Of a stretch of DNA of 64,000 nt, positions 10,089 through 22,695 are shown piece by piece. The notes below the pieces were generated by a model, which saw nothing but the letters and a program-made list of their open reading frames with translations, was not told where the DNA came from and searched no databases. The translations under genes and the position numbers were made by a program. Positions within the stretch are counted from its first letter, which is position 1; each line of letters opens with the position of its first letter. The stretch comes from Rhyzopertha dominica (Eukaryota > Arthropoda > Insecta > Coleoptera > Bostrichidae), in NCBI GenBank assembly GCA_025024175.1, contig QCXZ01000041.1:26717786-26781785 (forward strand), in the 5' to 3' direction.

Positions 10089-11205
10089 TGAACGACATAA
10101 TTATTCAAGACATAACAGAACTATTACAATGGTTATCAACAACACTACGCTGGGTACAATCATATGAACTCACCAAACGAAGAATACGTCAACAAAGGAC
10201 AAGTATACCAAAGGAAGCACGAAGAAAATTTACCAAAGTATAGAGACAGACCAGAGTACCGCTCACCTAATAACTACAGGAAAGCAGAAAATACTCCTAG
10301 GTATTGATATCGCACAGATGACAGAGAAACTTACAACAGAAGAGACGGAGCTAACAAATGGCAGGACAGGAGGCAGGATAAGGCTAGCAACTGGCGCANA
10401 CGAGAAGACAAAGATCTAAATACCGTNCAGATTAAAGAGAACCTGGGAAGGATGAAAGAAATACTACGAGAAAATCATTACGTAAGGACAGTAAACGTTA
10501 AAGAGTATTCAGATGACGAAACGATACAACCAAGAAGTTTTAAAACCAAAGCGGAAGTGTACTCAAGAAATGAAGACGAAAGTCAGGAAGAACAACGAAA
10601 AATAAATCCAAGTAGACTGGACCAACAATATCACTGTAACACTATTCTAACTGATAACAAACTTCAACTTAAAAACGATAATAAAGTTCCATTTATACAA
10701 GGTAAAATAGAAGGCTTATTCACTGACATACTTGTAGATTCTGGTTGTATGCACTCATGTATATCAAAAAACTTCTATATTTTGTTGCAAAAGCAGTGTA
10801 CTAATATAAAATCTATACCTGTAAGTGGAGTTACGATAGTAACCGCCACCGGAAATGCTAGCAAAACTGTTAGAGAGCAAATTTATGTAAAACTGCTAAT
10901 TGACAAAAGCTGTTTTCATATTGTCTTTCTGGTTGTGGAAAATTTAAATTCATAATGTAATAATAGGCACAGACTTTTTAACTAAATTTAACGCTGTAAT
11001 TGATTTTGAAAAATCACTTGTAGTAATCGCTGAACATGGTCTTACAATATCATTCCTTAAGAAATGCAACACACTACAAGAACTGGAGGTGGAGATAGAG
11101 CACATAACAATGGAAAAAGAAGAGAAGGAAGAGAAATGTCAAAAGAAGGATTTAGAAGAAGTGCAGAGTCTGATTGAGAAATTCTCAAAAGTATTTTCCA
11201 ATTAA
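10089..11205 (+). pseudogene. Gypsy gag remnant and retropepsin
   Basis: A short charged segment (10140-10450, Arg/Lys/Asp/Asn-rich) is the likely remnant of the gag C-terminus or linker. The open frame at 10452-10955 contains the protease active-site region DILVDSGCMHSCISKNF, and GTDFL after a frame break near 10957 gives the second conserved loop. Coding continues, frameshifted, to about 11205. The segment before the protease is far shorter than a normal gag. Two N bases lie at 10400 and 10428. Confidence 0.7.
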
Positions 11206-12500
11206 CCAGGTCTTACTAATGCTTATAAGCATAAAATAAAACTGAATGACAACAAGCCATTTCATAGAAAAAGTTACCCTATACAACAAGATAGAGGAGA
11301 TGGTAGAAGAGGGAATAATTGAAAGATCAGATACACAATACATAAGTCCAATAGTTCCAATAATAAAAAAAGATGGCACCGTCAGAATTTGTTTGGATGC
11401 CAGAGAATTGAATAAGAAGATAGTAATGGATTATAATTGTTCACCACCACCTGAGCATATTCTCTATAGATATCAATCTTGTTGTTGTATTTCTACAATA
11501 GATTTAACCAGTAGTTTTTGGCAAATACCAGTTGAGCAAGCACATCAAAAGTATTTGGGTTTTATGGTTGGTAGTAAAGTATTTGTTTTCAAAAGGGTAC
11601 CATTCGGAATAAAAACATCAGTAGCGGCTTTAACATGTTGTTTAGACAAGGTACTTGGGAAAAATAAGGAGTTTATAACACCATACATTGATGACATACT
11701 AATTACGTTACAAAATTTTAAAGAACATTTAGAACGTTTTGAATACGTGTTTCAGAAATTGAAGAATGCTAACATGACTGCAAATTTATCCAAGTGTAAT
11801 TTTTTCAGAAAAGAGGTAAAGTTTCTTGGTATGATTTTGTCAACACAGGGTATTAGAGTAGATCCAGACAAAATAACGGCAATCACAAAATATCCAAGAC
11901 CAAAGAATGTCAAACAATTAAGAGCATTTCTAGGAATTTGTAATTATAACAGAAAATTTTGTGAACAGTATGCAAACATTTTACTTCCATTATTTCATTT
12001 GTTGCAAAAAGACGTTAAGTGGTGTTGGAATAAACAAACCGATCAAGCTTTTATCAAAATTAAAGAGGTATTGACATCAGCTCCTATGTTACATCATCCA
12101 GATTTAAATAAATGTTTCTTTGTACAGACTGAAGCGTCAAACATAGGTATAGGTGGTAGATTATTTCAATATGGGATAGACGGTACAGAAATAACATTGC
12201 TTTTGCAAGTAGAAAACTTAACGCAGCAGAAATTAATTACACAACAAGTGAAAGAGAAATGTTGAGCATTGTTTGGTGTTTAAAAAAGTGGGAAACCATT
12301 ATTTTAGGATGTAAGGTAAAGGTTATTAACGACCATAAAGCATTATCATTCATGCTCAGTTGTGAATTATTAAACAGTAGGATTGCTAGGTAGATACTCA
12401 CAATTCAGCAATTTGTTGTTGATATTCAACACTGTTCAGGTAAAAACAATATCATTGCCGATTCACTGTCCAGAAATCCTGCAGAAGATGGTTTTGAAGC
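11206..12500 (+). pseudogene. Gypsy reverse transcriptase and RNase H
   Basis: The frame 11246-12265 carries RT landmarks in order: VRICLDARELNK, STIDLTSSFWQIP, FKRVPFGIK, and the catalytic YIDDILI near 11690-11705, then the connection region FLGICNYNRKF. A frameshift near 12240 leads into RNase H, with INDHKALSFM and later a DIQHCSGKNNIIADSLSR tail (near 12420-12475). A stop interrupts the RNase H part. The final nucleotides are degenerate. Confidence 0.85.
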
Positions 12501-13739
12501 GGGTAGTAGTAAACATAAAACTTGGCCCTGATAATCTTAAGAAGTTAAAAGACATTGCAAAATTTCAAGATTTAGATCCGGCCATACGAAAGATTAAATG
12601 TTTATTGACATCAGATATATCACAACGTATAGGATATATGGAATACGTGACATTTAATAACATTTTGTTTGCAAGAATACGTGAAAACGATACTTGGAGA
12701 ATATTCATACCAACTAAATATGCAAGAAGAATTAATTAAAGATTATCATGAAATTTATGGTCATTATGGAACTTGGAAGTGTTATGGTGTAATGACTCAA
12801 AACTTTATTTGGAATAATATTAGGAGATCAATTGCCAAAGTTATAGCTAGATGTACCTTATGCCAACAAGCCAAAGTTCCGAACCAAATATTACAAGCAC
12901 ATATGAAATCTATAATACCTCAAGATATAGATGATCTATTAGCAATAGATATTTTTGGTCTTTTGCCTTCTATAAGGGGTGTAAAATATATTTTGGTAGT
13001 TTTGAATGTATTTTCGAAGTATGTCAAATTATATACGTTGCGGAGAGCAAATACTAAATCAATTATAAACAAACTAAATAATTATTTTAACTCTGTTACT
13101 AAACTAAAAAAGATCTTGTCTGATAATGCCACGTATTTCACTGGAAAATTGTGGAAAGAATTTTTGCAGTCAGACGGTATCACGGAACTGCACTCATCAA
13201 AATATTATCCTCAAGGTAACCCCAGTGAAAGGGTGATGAGAGAAATAGGGCGTTTACTCCGAACATACTGCCATGGTAAGCATTCATCATGGGGAACAGA
13301 TGTAGAGAAAATTGAGATGTGGATCAACTGTTGTGTACACGAAAGCACTGGAGTAGCACCAATACAGCTACAGGAAGGTATTCACCCGGAAGAATACATA
13401 AGAAAAATAATCGAGTTTCCAGAAAATGGTAACTCGCAACCTAAAATAACAATACAGCTAGTAAAAGATAGACTACTAGGAAAAGCGGAGAAGAGACAAG
13501 CAAAACACAACAAGAGATCAAAAGTTTCTAAATTTGAAGTCGAAGATATAGTGTGGGTTAAAGCAAATCATCTTTCTTCATCCGAGGATAAAGAAATAAA
13601 GAAACTGTTTCTGATCTACGAGGGTCCATTTAAAATTTCAGCTAAGAAAGGGGACAACGCCTATGAATTGCAAGATATAAAAATAGGAGAAACAAAAGGA
13701 ATATTTAATATAACAAAATTAAAGCCATATATTGTTTAG
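12501..13739 (+). CDS. Gypsy integrase
   Basis: The open frame 12669-13739 encodes an HHCC zinc-binding domain (HEIYGHYG, later CTLCQQAK) and the catalytic core with Asp in LAIDIFG, Asp in LSDNATYF and Glu in NPSERVMRE. It ends with a basic C-terminal domain and a GPFKI segment typical of gypsy integrases. The triad appears intact. The N-terminal zone 12501-12668 is frameshifted, so the polyprotein is not continuous with the RT part. Confidence 0.85.
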
Positions 13740-13837
13740 TTATAAATTAGCTGTTCTTTAAGTATTTGAGTAGTCTGTAGTTAAGTAATGATAAGATAAT
13801 ATTAATGTTGTTGCCATTTAACAATTTTCGGGTATTG

Positions 13838-13903
13838 GCAGGACTATGGGAGTTGATCGAATAAATAATCGTTTACTTATTATTCAATCAACTGGCAGGA
13901 CTA
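13838..13903 (+). repeat. Hairpin flanked by a duplicated 12-mer, just before the 3' LTR
   Basis: GGCAGGACTATG occurs at 13838 and again ending at the LTR start (13894-13905). Between them GTTGATCGAATAAATAA and TTATTATTCAATCAAC form an imperfect stem with a short loop. No clear polypurine tract is visible here. Confidence 0.6.
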
Positions 13904-14482
13904 TGCAGCGGTGCATGCGCGTTTTATCAGTAAGGTTAGTGTCATTGAAGGTATAGATAAATGTTTTTTGACCAAGTTACTTTCTTCCGGCGTAGCACAT
14001 TGGCTCGCTAGGTTGTGCTTATTAGAGCTCCTTATGATTTAAAATAAAATAGAAAGGCAGTAAATAGTTAAACACATTGTATGTATGCAGTGCAGTGAGG
14101 GGCTCTAAATCTAGATCTGTACCTATATCTACCAATCATTAAGGGACTAAACATACAACCGCACTTAAACGTCTATGGGAAAGCTCATTACAAGGGAAAT
14201 TGTCAACAATTGATGCAGTTATTAATAACAATTCATGAACAACCAGAATCGAGGTTCCGTACATCCCAAGGGTGCGAGAGAGAACAACTGCCATTGATGC
14301 GATAGCTTGCTGACAAAAAACGAGTATAAAGGACAAGATAAGTAGCGCTGGAGGTGTCGTTCGTTAATATTGCAATATTTAGATGTTTTACAATTATTTG
14401 TGTTATATCTCGAGATAGATTAAATGTAAAACGGGGGTACTTGATCAAGTAACTTACGTATATAGCGGTATATTGCGTTTAT

Positions 14483-14484
<2 letters not shown>
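13904..14484 (+). repeat. 3' LTR of the gypsy element, first part
   Basis: The first 152 bp match the 5' LTR remnant. The following sequence contains GTATAAAGGA (about 14323) with a candidate initiator about 40 bp further, as expected for an LTR promoter. The LTR appears interrupted at the AT repeat; its far end (ending CCGTTACA) is inferred to be at 38152. Confidence 0.55.

Positions 14485-14538
<54 letters not shown>
14485..14538. repeat. (AT)n microsatellite
   Basis: A pure alternating AT run of about 54 bp. Confidence 0.95.
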
Positions 14539-14542
<4 letters not shown>

Positions 14543-15040
14543 CATGATTCTGCGTCCGTACATTGTCTCGTTTACATTTGCTTCTGCGTCCACCACCCTT
14601 CAGCGTCCATATTCGGACGCAGAAAATACATCGCGTATTAGCTCTCTGGTAACAACAGTTAAAAATTTGCTCACATACTTAGCATATCTATTAAGGTGCA
14701 TTGTTGTCATTCCTAACGTCAGCATTCGCGTAAACAACATAATATGAGTGCTATGAGACGTGCATGTGGACGCAGAAGGGTGGCGATGTGTGCTCGTGTT
14801 TCAGCCAGTAGTTCGCGAGACTGTTCGTGGGGGCGCAATTATCGCAACGCGTATACTTTCTGCGTATACCTCGTTGATACAGAATGTCGATGGTTCTGCG
14901 TCCTATCACTTGGCAATGCTGGGGAGCAGTAATATTTCCAGTGCTAGCAGATATTTTAATGTTTTATCTCGTCGCGAAGCCGCACGGTTCGCTTTGCGTA
15001 ACTGTGGTGCGTTTAAGGCAGTGATGGGCGCGTAAAATAC
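14539..15040. repeat. Dispersed repeat with clustered TTCTGCGTCC / GGACGCAGAA motifs
   Basis: At least five copies of CTGCGTCC or its complement lie between 14549 and 14905 in both orientations. A related arrangement (AT run, then TTCATGA and TCTGCGTCC) appears inverted at 19414-19650 and again at 28992-29228. No convincing protein is encoded; the short ORFs here contain the repeats. Confidence 0.55.
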
Positions 15041-16289
15041 GCCATGTAAATTACGCTATTATCTACGCGTAAACTATGTAATATTCTACCTTAAAAGTCT
15101 ACTGTAGAAAACAGCATTGTGTAGACAAACAGAATTCTAGAAATATATAGTTTTTTTAGTGTTCTGGTGTTCATCATCAATACTACTCAAAACGCCTCAA
15201 ATGCCAATATTATTTTGTATTTTATAATTATTTTATAATATTTATTCTTAATTAAACAAAATACTACTTTGTTGTAAATAAGTTTGACTAGAAAAATGTT
15301 TAAATAACAATAACTTGTTTGGGTATACGTTAATTATATCCAGAACACCTGAGTAAGCAGGCTAAGTGTGCTGTCCAAAAGCACTTAGGCGCACTTTGAA
15401 TTTTATTTACATTATTGTCTATAAACTGAAATAAATGACCAATTTATATGCCACCCTTGTTCTTTCACCAAACGTTTTTAATTGCAGGTCAGTTTGATTG
15501 TCCTAATATATATGTATACTGAACTAGGTGCATTGATCTAAAGAAGCAAGTAATAGGTTATAGTTGATTACAGTAGATACCTTTCTCTGGAGAAAAATCA
15601 ACTTGTGTATGAAACATGCTGTTCTAATTTGATATCATGTGAAAATAGGCTACTTAAGAATGTACTTAATATAGTTGTGGAAGGAAAACATAATGTTTTG
15701 TCTTTTATGTTCCAAAGTAAACTATTATAAAAAGGAAATCGACACATAAGGAAGCTAGTAAAACAGAGAAATTAGAAACAAAACGGTTTCCATTCAGGTT
15801 TATCGCGTACCTACTTAAATGTTCTACTCAAAATCTACGCCAAAATGCTTTATCTATATTTTACTTTGTCTCTTTAAAGCTGAAAAAAGCTCTTTACGCA
15901 ATATGGAATTTGTATCTAAAAATACTAGGAGCTAACTACAGAGTAAGTTTCAAAAATTTTAATGTGTCCACCTTCTGCAGGTATCCACCCCTAATTGCAC
16001 CAGATTACCTATCATGAATTATGTTTTCCCTATATATCCCAGGATACAAATGGAAAATTCCCTCATTGGTTGAAGATTAGCATTTTATTGCATCATACTG
16101 CATTTTTGGCGATGTTTCACGAAGTATTGCTAGATACTAGGCTAAACTCAAGTATAAAATATAATACTGAATATTTAGGTATCGATAATAATTATAAATA
16201 TAACCTACTTCAGATGTAAACGAAAGTAAATTATTTACCATTATATATATTCAACTACTTCCAGAAGAAATAATTAAAATTAACAAGAA
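15041..16289. other. Noncoding, nothing recognised
   Basis: AT-rich DNA without a supported gene, RNA or repeat structure that I can see. Confidence 0.6.
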
Positions 16290-17600
16290 TCTACTGGAGG
16301 ATGAAAATTCGCTTTAAAATGCTCGAAAATTTTAGCAAAAAATTTCTTGTCTGTGTGTCTGTGGTTTTGTTTGTTGACAGGATAACTTTCGAAAGACTTA
16401 ATATATGAACTTGAAATTTGGCAACCATATAAATCTCAACTACCCAAAGCGATCTATTGTTTTTGGGGTAAGTATGGTATCGGGAAGGGGGCGAAATTGG
16501 GAGGTAACTACCCTTGTTGCAAATTTTATTTTTTTTTCGTTTTAGTATGTGATTAGTAGTATAACTGCGAGTATTATTTGCCCTTATAAATTTTCGGTGG
16601 AGCAAATAATTGTTTAGAAGATGTTAGCAAATAAGTGTCACTTAGAGAAAACAGTTTTTCCTAAATATCTCCGAATATAATTAATATATTCAAAATATGA
16701 AAATCGGTTTAATAGAAGGTGATTCGGGAGGTACTGCCTCAACTTAACTACAGACTTTAAGTGTGCGCTTTTGTAATTTCTGTTTTTGCGAACTAAAATG
16801 GTCTGATTAAAAGGAATCGTAGAGATATAAACCTGAGTGTTTACTCCAAGAATAAGTGTCTTCAATTATTTACAAGAAGAAACTAATTTTGTATTACTGG
16901 GGAGAATAATGTTCTTTTAATTTTTGAGTTTTCTTTTACTGGTCAGTCTCTTTATGTAGTTTTTCGTAGTGTGTATATAATTCGTGGATTCAAATTTTTA
17001 AACTGTTAATTTCCGGTTCATTAATAATGTGTTCCATGTGTTTAACCAATGCTATAATTTTGTTTGGTGCTGTTGTATTTCAAGTCTTAATTTAAAGTAT
17101 TAATTCAAATTAGACATACTGACACTATTTTTCTATAAATCTGAATATATGAAAAAACCGCTGCAAATTGAATCAATACTTCCACATACAATTGTCAAAA
17201 TTTTTTTGGAACAAACGGTTCTCGTAATATCAATAATCCATAAATTTATAAATTCATCGTTTTCTTTTGTAACTCGAAAATTTTTAAATTAATAAAAAAA
17301 TTGCAAGAGTACTTTTTAATCATAAATTTGATTTTCTATATAATGTCCAAAATTCAATTCATTGGAAATATTTCAAAAATGTTAATTTTTTTAAAATACT
17401 TTTTCCGAGAAATTTTAAATAGGGCGCTCTGGATAGTTATAATTTATATGTATACCAAATTGCAAATTTATACGTTAAATCTTTAAAGTTATCGCGTCCA
17501 CACACAGACCGACAGACTGCCAGACAGAAAAGAAATTTTTTGCTCAATTTTTTTTCGCGATAGAGTACTTCCCATCCGTTGGATGTGAAAGTAAAATTAA
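16290..17600. mobile_element. Non-autonomous DNA element with long imperfect inverted ends (about 1.3 kb)
   Basis: The left arm (about 16300-16460, with GCAAAAAATTTCTTGTCTGT and GGATAACTTTCGAAAGACTT) resembles the reverse complement of the right arm (about 17420-17570). No coding capacity is evident. The exact ends and target duplication are not resolved. Confidence 0.5.
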
Positions 17601-19350
17601 ATCAATTTAAAGCCAAGGTGAAGCAGAAGCTTCAAACGCCATTAGTGTTCTCCAGGATTGAAGTCTATAACATATGGTTTCCACTTTTCAATTCCACACT
17701 GTATGGCAATTGTAATGTTTTATACTAATATTTTATTTTTGGCTATTTTTAGAACAGCCTTTCTTCAGTCAAGATATTCTACTGCTTTCTAAAGGAACAT
17801 AAAGTATCCGCAGGTTTAAGTGGCATTATTACTTCCTAGGACAATTTTTTTTGTGGTGTTATATGGATAGATTAGTTGTGTAAAATTGATTGATTGATCA
17901 CATTTAAAACATTTACTTGCCTACTTCTTCATGTAATTTATTGAATATTATTTGTACTTGTGCTAAATAAACACTTTTCAAGTTGGGCTGCTTTGGCTTG
18001 TTCCTTTGCGCCTAATGACATAATGGTTGAATTTCTTGTACAATAAGGGTATAAAGCTGTTTCTAGTTTTCAAACTATTTTCAAATAATTTTGAAAATAT
18101 TTTATCGTCACTCTGTAAGGTTTACCTTCTGATACTTGCCATATAGGAATTTATGCATTCTGAACATAGTGCTATTGTTGGAGTGATTTGTTTGGATGGC
18201 TCAATGGTTACTCTATTGCATGCTATTTCAAAAGTTGTTTAAATTCTCTGAATAAAATTTTAATTAAAATTTGTTTTACATTAAGATTATTTACCATAAA
18301 CTCTACTATATAAATACATTTTCAGTAAATAATCTAAGGATGCTGAAAACCGATTTGTATTAGTTTTTGTCAGTTTAGAATTTTATTTTCTTCTTTAGTA
18401 AGCCACAGCTGACACATTTCAGCTGTTAATTTTAATATAGCATATACCTGTAAACCGTAATATCTTCATCATTGAGAGTATATTATTAGTGGCTTTTATT
18501 TGCAAAATAATTATTAACTATTAATTATCCCCTATCACCATAAACAGAAAGAACCTTCGCTACTACGTTCTGCAAGAGCAAAAAATGGTTTGTATTCCAA
18601 AAGAAATAATCAATGACATCAAAGCTTATGTTATTTGTATCTTAAATGGAGGCTAGAAATATAATACTGATGTGTTCGGGAGTATTTTTCATAAACGGCG
18701 ATTTACAAATTATTATAACTTTAGAATTTCCTACCGCACAGTAAATAAGTTACAACCTTTAATAGCAGAGATTGGCGAAGCACATAACATTTTTTTGCCA
18801 TAAAGAAAGTTCTTTTTTACAGCTAATACATTTACAAAAACATAACAGAACATTTATGCTATGCATCAATCTAAGATGCTGAATATATACATACAACGGA
18901 TATAACAAGCTTACATTTGTATATATAATTATCTGCTATTTAGCTATAACTAGTATTTGCCTTGATGAGCTTCAATACATACATAATTTTTAATCCTTTT
19001 TGTAGCTATTTTTCTTTTATAAGATTGTTCTTATGCTGTGATTTAAAACATTTCCATTTTATTGTTTTTCCTAGTCAGATCGTCTACATTTTTCATGATA
19101 CAGCTTTTACATAGTAGAAATTTCTGATACGCTGCAACATATGAACCTCATACGTAATTATTGTATTTTAATATCAGTTTTTGGTTTCAAAATTTGGAGC
19201 TAATAAGCTATTGATACTTACCTTATGATTAGTTGCAACTAGAAATTTGGGTATATTTTACTATTCTCTTAATATCGCAATTTACATTTTACAGCCCCTA
19301 AAATGATTGCAAGACTTTCTTTTTAGTTACCTGCTTTAACATTAACTCTT
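17601..19350. other. Noncoding part of block copy 1, possible eroded transposase fragment
   Basis: Mostly AT-rich with no gene. At 18580-18880 (and 28160-28460 in copy 2) a short frame includes YYNLRISYRTVNKLQPLI, which faintly resembles the N-terminal region of DDE_Tnp_4/Harbinger-type transposases. Too weak to call. Confidence 0.3.
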
Positions 19351-20661
19351 TCAAACCGAAAAAATGGCAGCGCTGTATGACGCACAAACATCGGTAACAT
19401 GGTACGTATATGCCGGACGCCAAAAACTAGGTAATGGTTCGGACGCAGAAAGATAGCACAATGTATTCCGCCCTGTAAATTGATTAATATTCAATATACA
19501 TTGCATGTCCTGCCATCTNCCCGTTAGAAATTGAATGACTGATCTAAAACGCTTGCAGTTTTCGTTTATACTCGTCGGACGCAGAATCACTAGGTTCATG
19601 AAAAGACGCAGAAAGAATAGCATGATGTATATATATATATATATATAGACATATAGATGGTCATTAGTTAGCCCGATTCCCAAGCTTATGGTATCTTGTT
19701 GAGCCCAAAATGACGCTATCGAACCCAGGGTCGGGCTCATTAGCGTATGGCACTGTATATAAGCTCTATTCGATAACTGATGTCAAAAGCAGTCTTTAAA
19801 CAAATTTTTGGGGGGGGCTTAACAATGACCGGTCTATAAGTGCAATTCATATGGAATAGTTCACCAAACCGGGCTCAAGGGGGCGCTTTCTGTATCTTTT
19901 ATATACACGTTGTTTACAAAATACTATTGCGACGCTGTGTGGCCCGACATGTGACAACACTGTACAAATTATTTTCATGCACGTTTGAAGTTTCTTAGCA
20001 CTGAGATGGGCTCAACATGGCATAATTTATGTACTAGCTGTGTATATAAATGTTAATTGATGTAGTAAAAAAATAGTGTGCGACTAATATTGTTTGGCGT
20101 TCTCCAACAGCAGTGAAGAAAGAAATTTTAAGCTGGAATATTTAATAGACCACAAAAGAATTTATTGCAGAAAAAAGCTCTTATAATTAATTTTTCTTTT
20201 ATTTCTTGATATGATTTAGTGAAAGTATAGAGTGAAAATACAGGCAAATAGAAGTGAGTAAGTTCGCTTAATAGTTTATTCCAGTTCATGAGTATAAAAG
20301 TATCGAAACATAAAACTCACTTATAACATAACAGTATTACTAAAACTAAAGCAGAAGTAACACTAAATATTCTCATATACAAACAATTGTTTATAGAAAA
20401 CAGCTTAGATAAACAAGGTGTACACAAAAGAATACAATTTTTTTGTACGGTGTACCTTTGAATCATGCGGTATTTATTGTCAGACAGAGAATTTCTTCCA
20501 AATTTACTTCTATTCAACTTATTATTCAGTTTACGCGTCGTACGATCTATGTGACGTATGCAAATATTCAATCATAGATCAGTCTAATAATTAGATTCAA
20601 AAACAATGTTCGTTTAATTGCTTTTGCCTTTATTAATGTTCTATTACTTACTTTATATACC
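19351..20661. other. Noncoding, GGACGCAGA cluster and AT microsatellite
   Basis: Four GGACGC/GACGCAGA motifs lie at 19414-19620, followed by a short AT run near 19625-19646. TGTATATAAG near 19755 is a possible TATA box without a recognised gene. Confidence 0.4.
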
Positions 20662-20836
20662 TGTGGCAGTAGGCGATTGCCTGAACGTCGCCGCCAAAAA
20701 GGGAGTTGGCCTCGGACATGACATTAGTTAAAAAATAATAGTTGTTATAAAAAAGTTGAATTTTGTATCTCAAAATAAAAACACGTCAGCAATTCAGTTT
20801 TTCCAGTTTCATTAATTTCGACCACCAATTACCACA
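20662..20836 (+). repeat. 5' LTR of a tRNA-Trp-primed gypsy element, copy 1
   Basis: 175 bp starting TGTGGCAGTAGG and ending TTACCACA. It is followed by a primer-binding site, and its first 80 bp recur at 22696. Confidence 0.85.
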
Positions 20837-20837
20837 T

Positions 20838-20852
20838 TGGTGACCCCGACGT
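20838..20852 (+). other. Primer-binding site complementary to tRNA-Trp
   Basis: TGGTGACCCCGACGT matches the complement of the tRNA-Trp 3' end (recalled acceptor and T-arm sequence). tRNA-Trp priming is characteristic of the CsRn1 clade of Ty3/gypsy. Confidence 0.75.
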
Positions 20853-20912
20853 CATCGTCAGTAGTGCTAAAGTACGTGATTTTAGTGAAGGTAAAGCGCG
20901 TGGTCGAAAACA

Positions 20913-21795
20913 ATGTCAGAAACGGACTCCGAACCACCAGCAACATCTGGCAGCGGAATGGCCGCACCCGCCCTTAAAACAGACAGAACGGACACCGACA
21001 GCATAAAAAATTTAAAAGTGCCTGCGTTCTGGACTCATAACCCAAAATTGTGGTTCATGCAAATTGAAGCACAGTTCTACAGTAACAACATCAAAGGGGA
21101 CGTCTCAAAATATTATGCAGTAGTATCAGCTTTAGACTGCAACACACTACAACAAGTTGCGGATCTCCTGGAGAAAACCACCACCGACTCAAAAATATGA
21201 TGCCCTTAAGTCAGCTCTCATAGATGCTTTTTCGGATTCAAACGAGCGGCAGCTAAAAAAACTGTTGACAGAGATGGATCTCGGGGATCAGAAGCCGTCT
21301 CAACTCCTTCGGCAAATGAAATCCCTAGCCTCAAACAAAGTCACGGACGATGTGCTTAGAACGCTGTGGTTGCAGCGGCTTCCCAATCAAGTGCAATTAA
21401 TATTGTCAGCAAGCCAAGGAGTAGCGTTAACCAAGATGGCAGAGATTACAGACAAAATAGTCGAGGTAAGCGCAGGAAACCCGTTGTCTGTTGCAGCAAT
21501 AACGCATGCTGGTCCGACTTTGCCAACGCTCAATCAACCCAATGCGAGTGCACACGAACTGGTCAGCCTCAAAGAACAAGTATCTGTCTTAACAAAAATG
21601 GTGGAAGAGATGTGTGTAAGAGGACGTTACCGTTCCCGCAGTAGAGAAGGAAGCAGGTACAAGAGGACCAGATCATCAACCCCAAGACGGTACGGTGAGT
21701 GCTTTTACCATCGACGTTTTGGAACCAAAGCGAGGAAATGCACAAAACCCTGCGAATTCAAAATGCCGGAAAACGACGCAAGTCGCCGTCAGTGA
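20913..21795 (+). pseudogene. Gypsy (CsRn1-type) Gag, copy 1, frameshifted
   Basis: Two overlapping frames (20913-21200 and 21157-21795) encode one Gag: LKVPAFWTHNPKLWFMQIEA near the start, then LRTLWLQRLPNQVQ and a basic Arg/Ser-rich stretch. It ends in a Cys/His knuckle-like segment CFYHRRFGTKARKCTKPC. A one-base shift near 21180 breaks the protein; the same shift is present in copy 2, so it predates the duplication or is systematic. Gag binds RNA and builds the particle. Confidence 0.85.
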
Positions 21796-22283
21796 GAGCG
21801 GTCAGCGACGACTTGAATCCACAGTGCCGCCTCTTCGTCAATGACAAGAACAATGGTACATCCTTTTTAGTAGACACAGGCGCGGAAATATCTGTGCTAC
21901 CGAAAAGATTCGCGATTCACAGACAGCTAACGACGGACAATTTGCGATTGTACGCAGCTAACGGTACAACAATAAATACTTTCGGTGACAGACTAATATG
22001 TGTAAATCTAGGATTACGACGTCAGTTTAAGTGGCGATTCATAGTAGCAGACGTTACGAAACCCATTCTCGGCGCAGATTTTCTACAACACTACGGACTC
22101 TTGGTAGACATTCGCAACAGGCGTCTTGTGGATAGTATTACGAACATTTCTACCCCAGCACGAGTGGTTAATGCAAGCAGTTCAGAAAGTGTACATATTA
22201 TTAGCCGTGACAAGTCAGTATTCCATGATATATTGCTAAATTTCCCGATGTTTGCAGATGTTCGCCCATTCCGAAAGAAGTAA
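21699..22283 (+). pseudogene. Gypsy retropepsin region, copy 1
   Basis: This frame lies -1 to the Gag end and overlaps it by about 97 bp, an arrangement compatible with -1 frameshifting. It carries the protease active site SFLVDTGAEISVLP and the second loop PILGADFLQHYGLLVD. It breaks near 22283 before the RT part. Confidence 0.85.
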
Positions 22284-22695
22284 AGCATACTGTAGTTCAT
22301 CACATTCAAACAACTGCACCACCTGTACAAGAAAAAGCTCGTAGACTGTCTCCGCAAATGTTGAAAGTGGCACAAGCGGAATTTCAGTATATGCTTGAAC
22401 AAGGGATATGCCGCCAGTCATCCAGCCCATGGAGCAGCCACTTCATATGGTGCCTAAGAAATCTGCAGGAACCTGGAGACCGTGTGGTGATTATCGTCGG
22501 CTGAACGCTATCACTACACCGGACCGATACCCTGTCGCGAACCTAGCGGACTTCTCCTATAAACTGCATGGCACTAGCATTTATTCCACACTGGACCTTA
22601 TAAGAGCGTATCATCAAATCCCAGTGGCAAAAGAAGACGTAGAGAAAACTGCCGTTATCACTCCGTTCGGCTTATATGAATTGGGGAGGGAGTAC
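22284..22695 (+). pseudogene. Gypsy reverse transcriptase, truncated, copy 1
   Basis: The N-terminal RT region is visible across two frames: KARRLSPQMLKVAQAEF, then [14 protein letters not shown] and [14 protein letters not shown], up to VITPFGLYE. Homology stops there, directly before a polypurine tract (GGGGAGGGAG, 22683-22692) and the 3' LTR. The rest of RT, RNase H and integrase are missing, so this is an internally deleted element. Frameshifts lie near 22283 and 22430. Confidence 0.85.

Noticed and set aside
14744..15035. ORFs of 60-90 residues in the GGACGCAGA region
   Set aside because: Two overlapping frames over a repeat-motif cluster, with no family signal or neighbouring gene context.
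18580..18880. Transposase N-terminal fragment (YYNLRISYRTVNKLQPLI)
   Set aside because: Only a short stretch resembles DDE_Tnp_4/Harbinger N-termini, the frame differs between the two block copies, and no catalytic region follows.
19351..19740. Minus-strand 129-aa ORF, repeated at 28929-29318
   Set aside because: It translates through an AT microsatellite and motif repeats, is present twice only because the block is duplicated, and shows no family resemblance.
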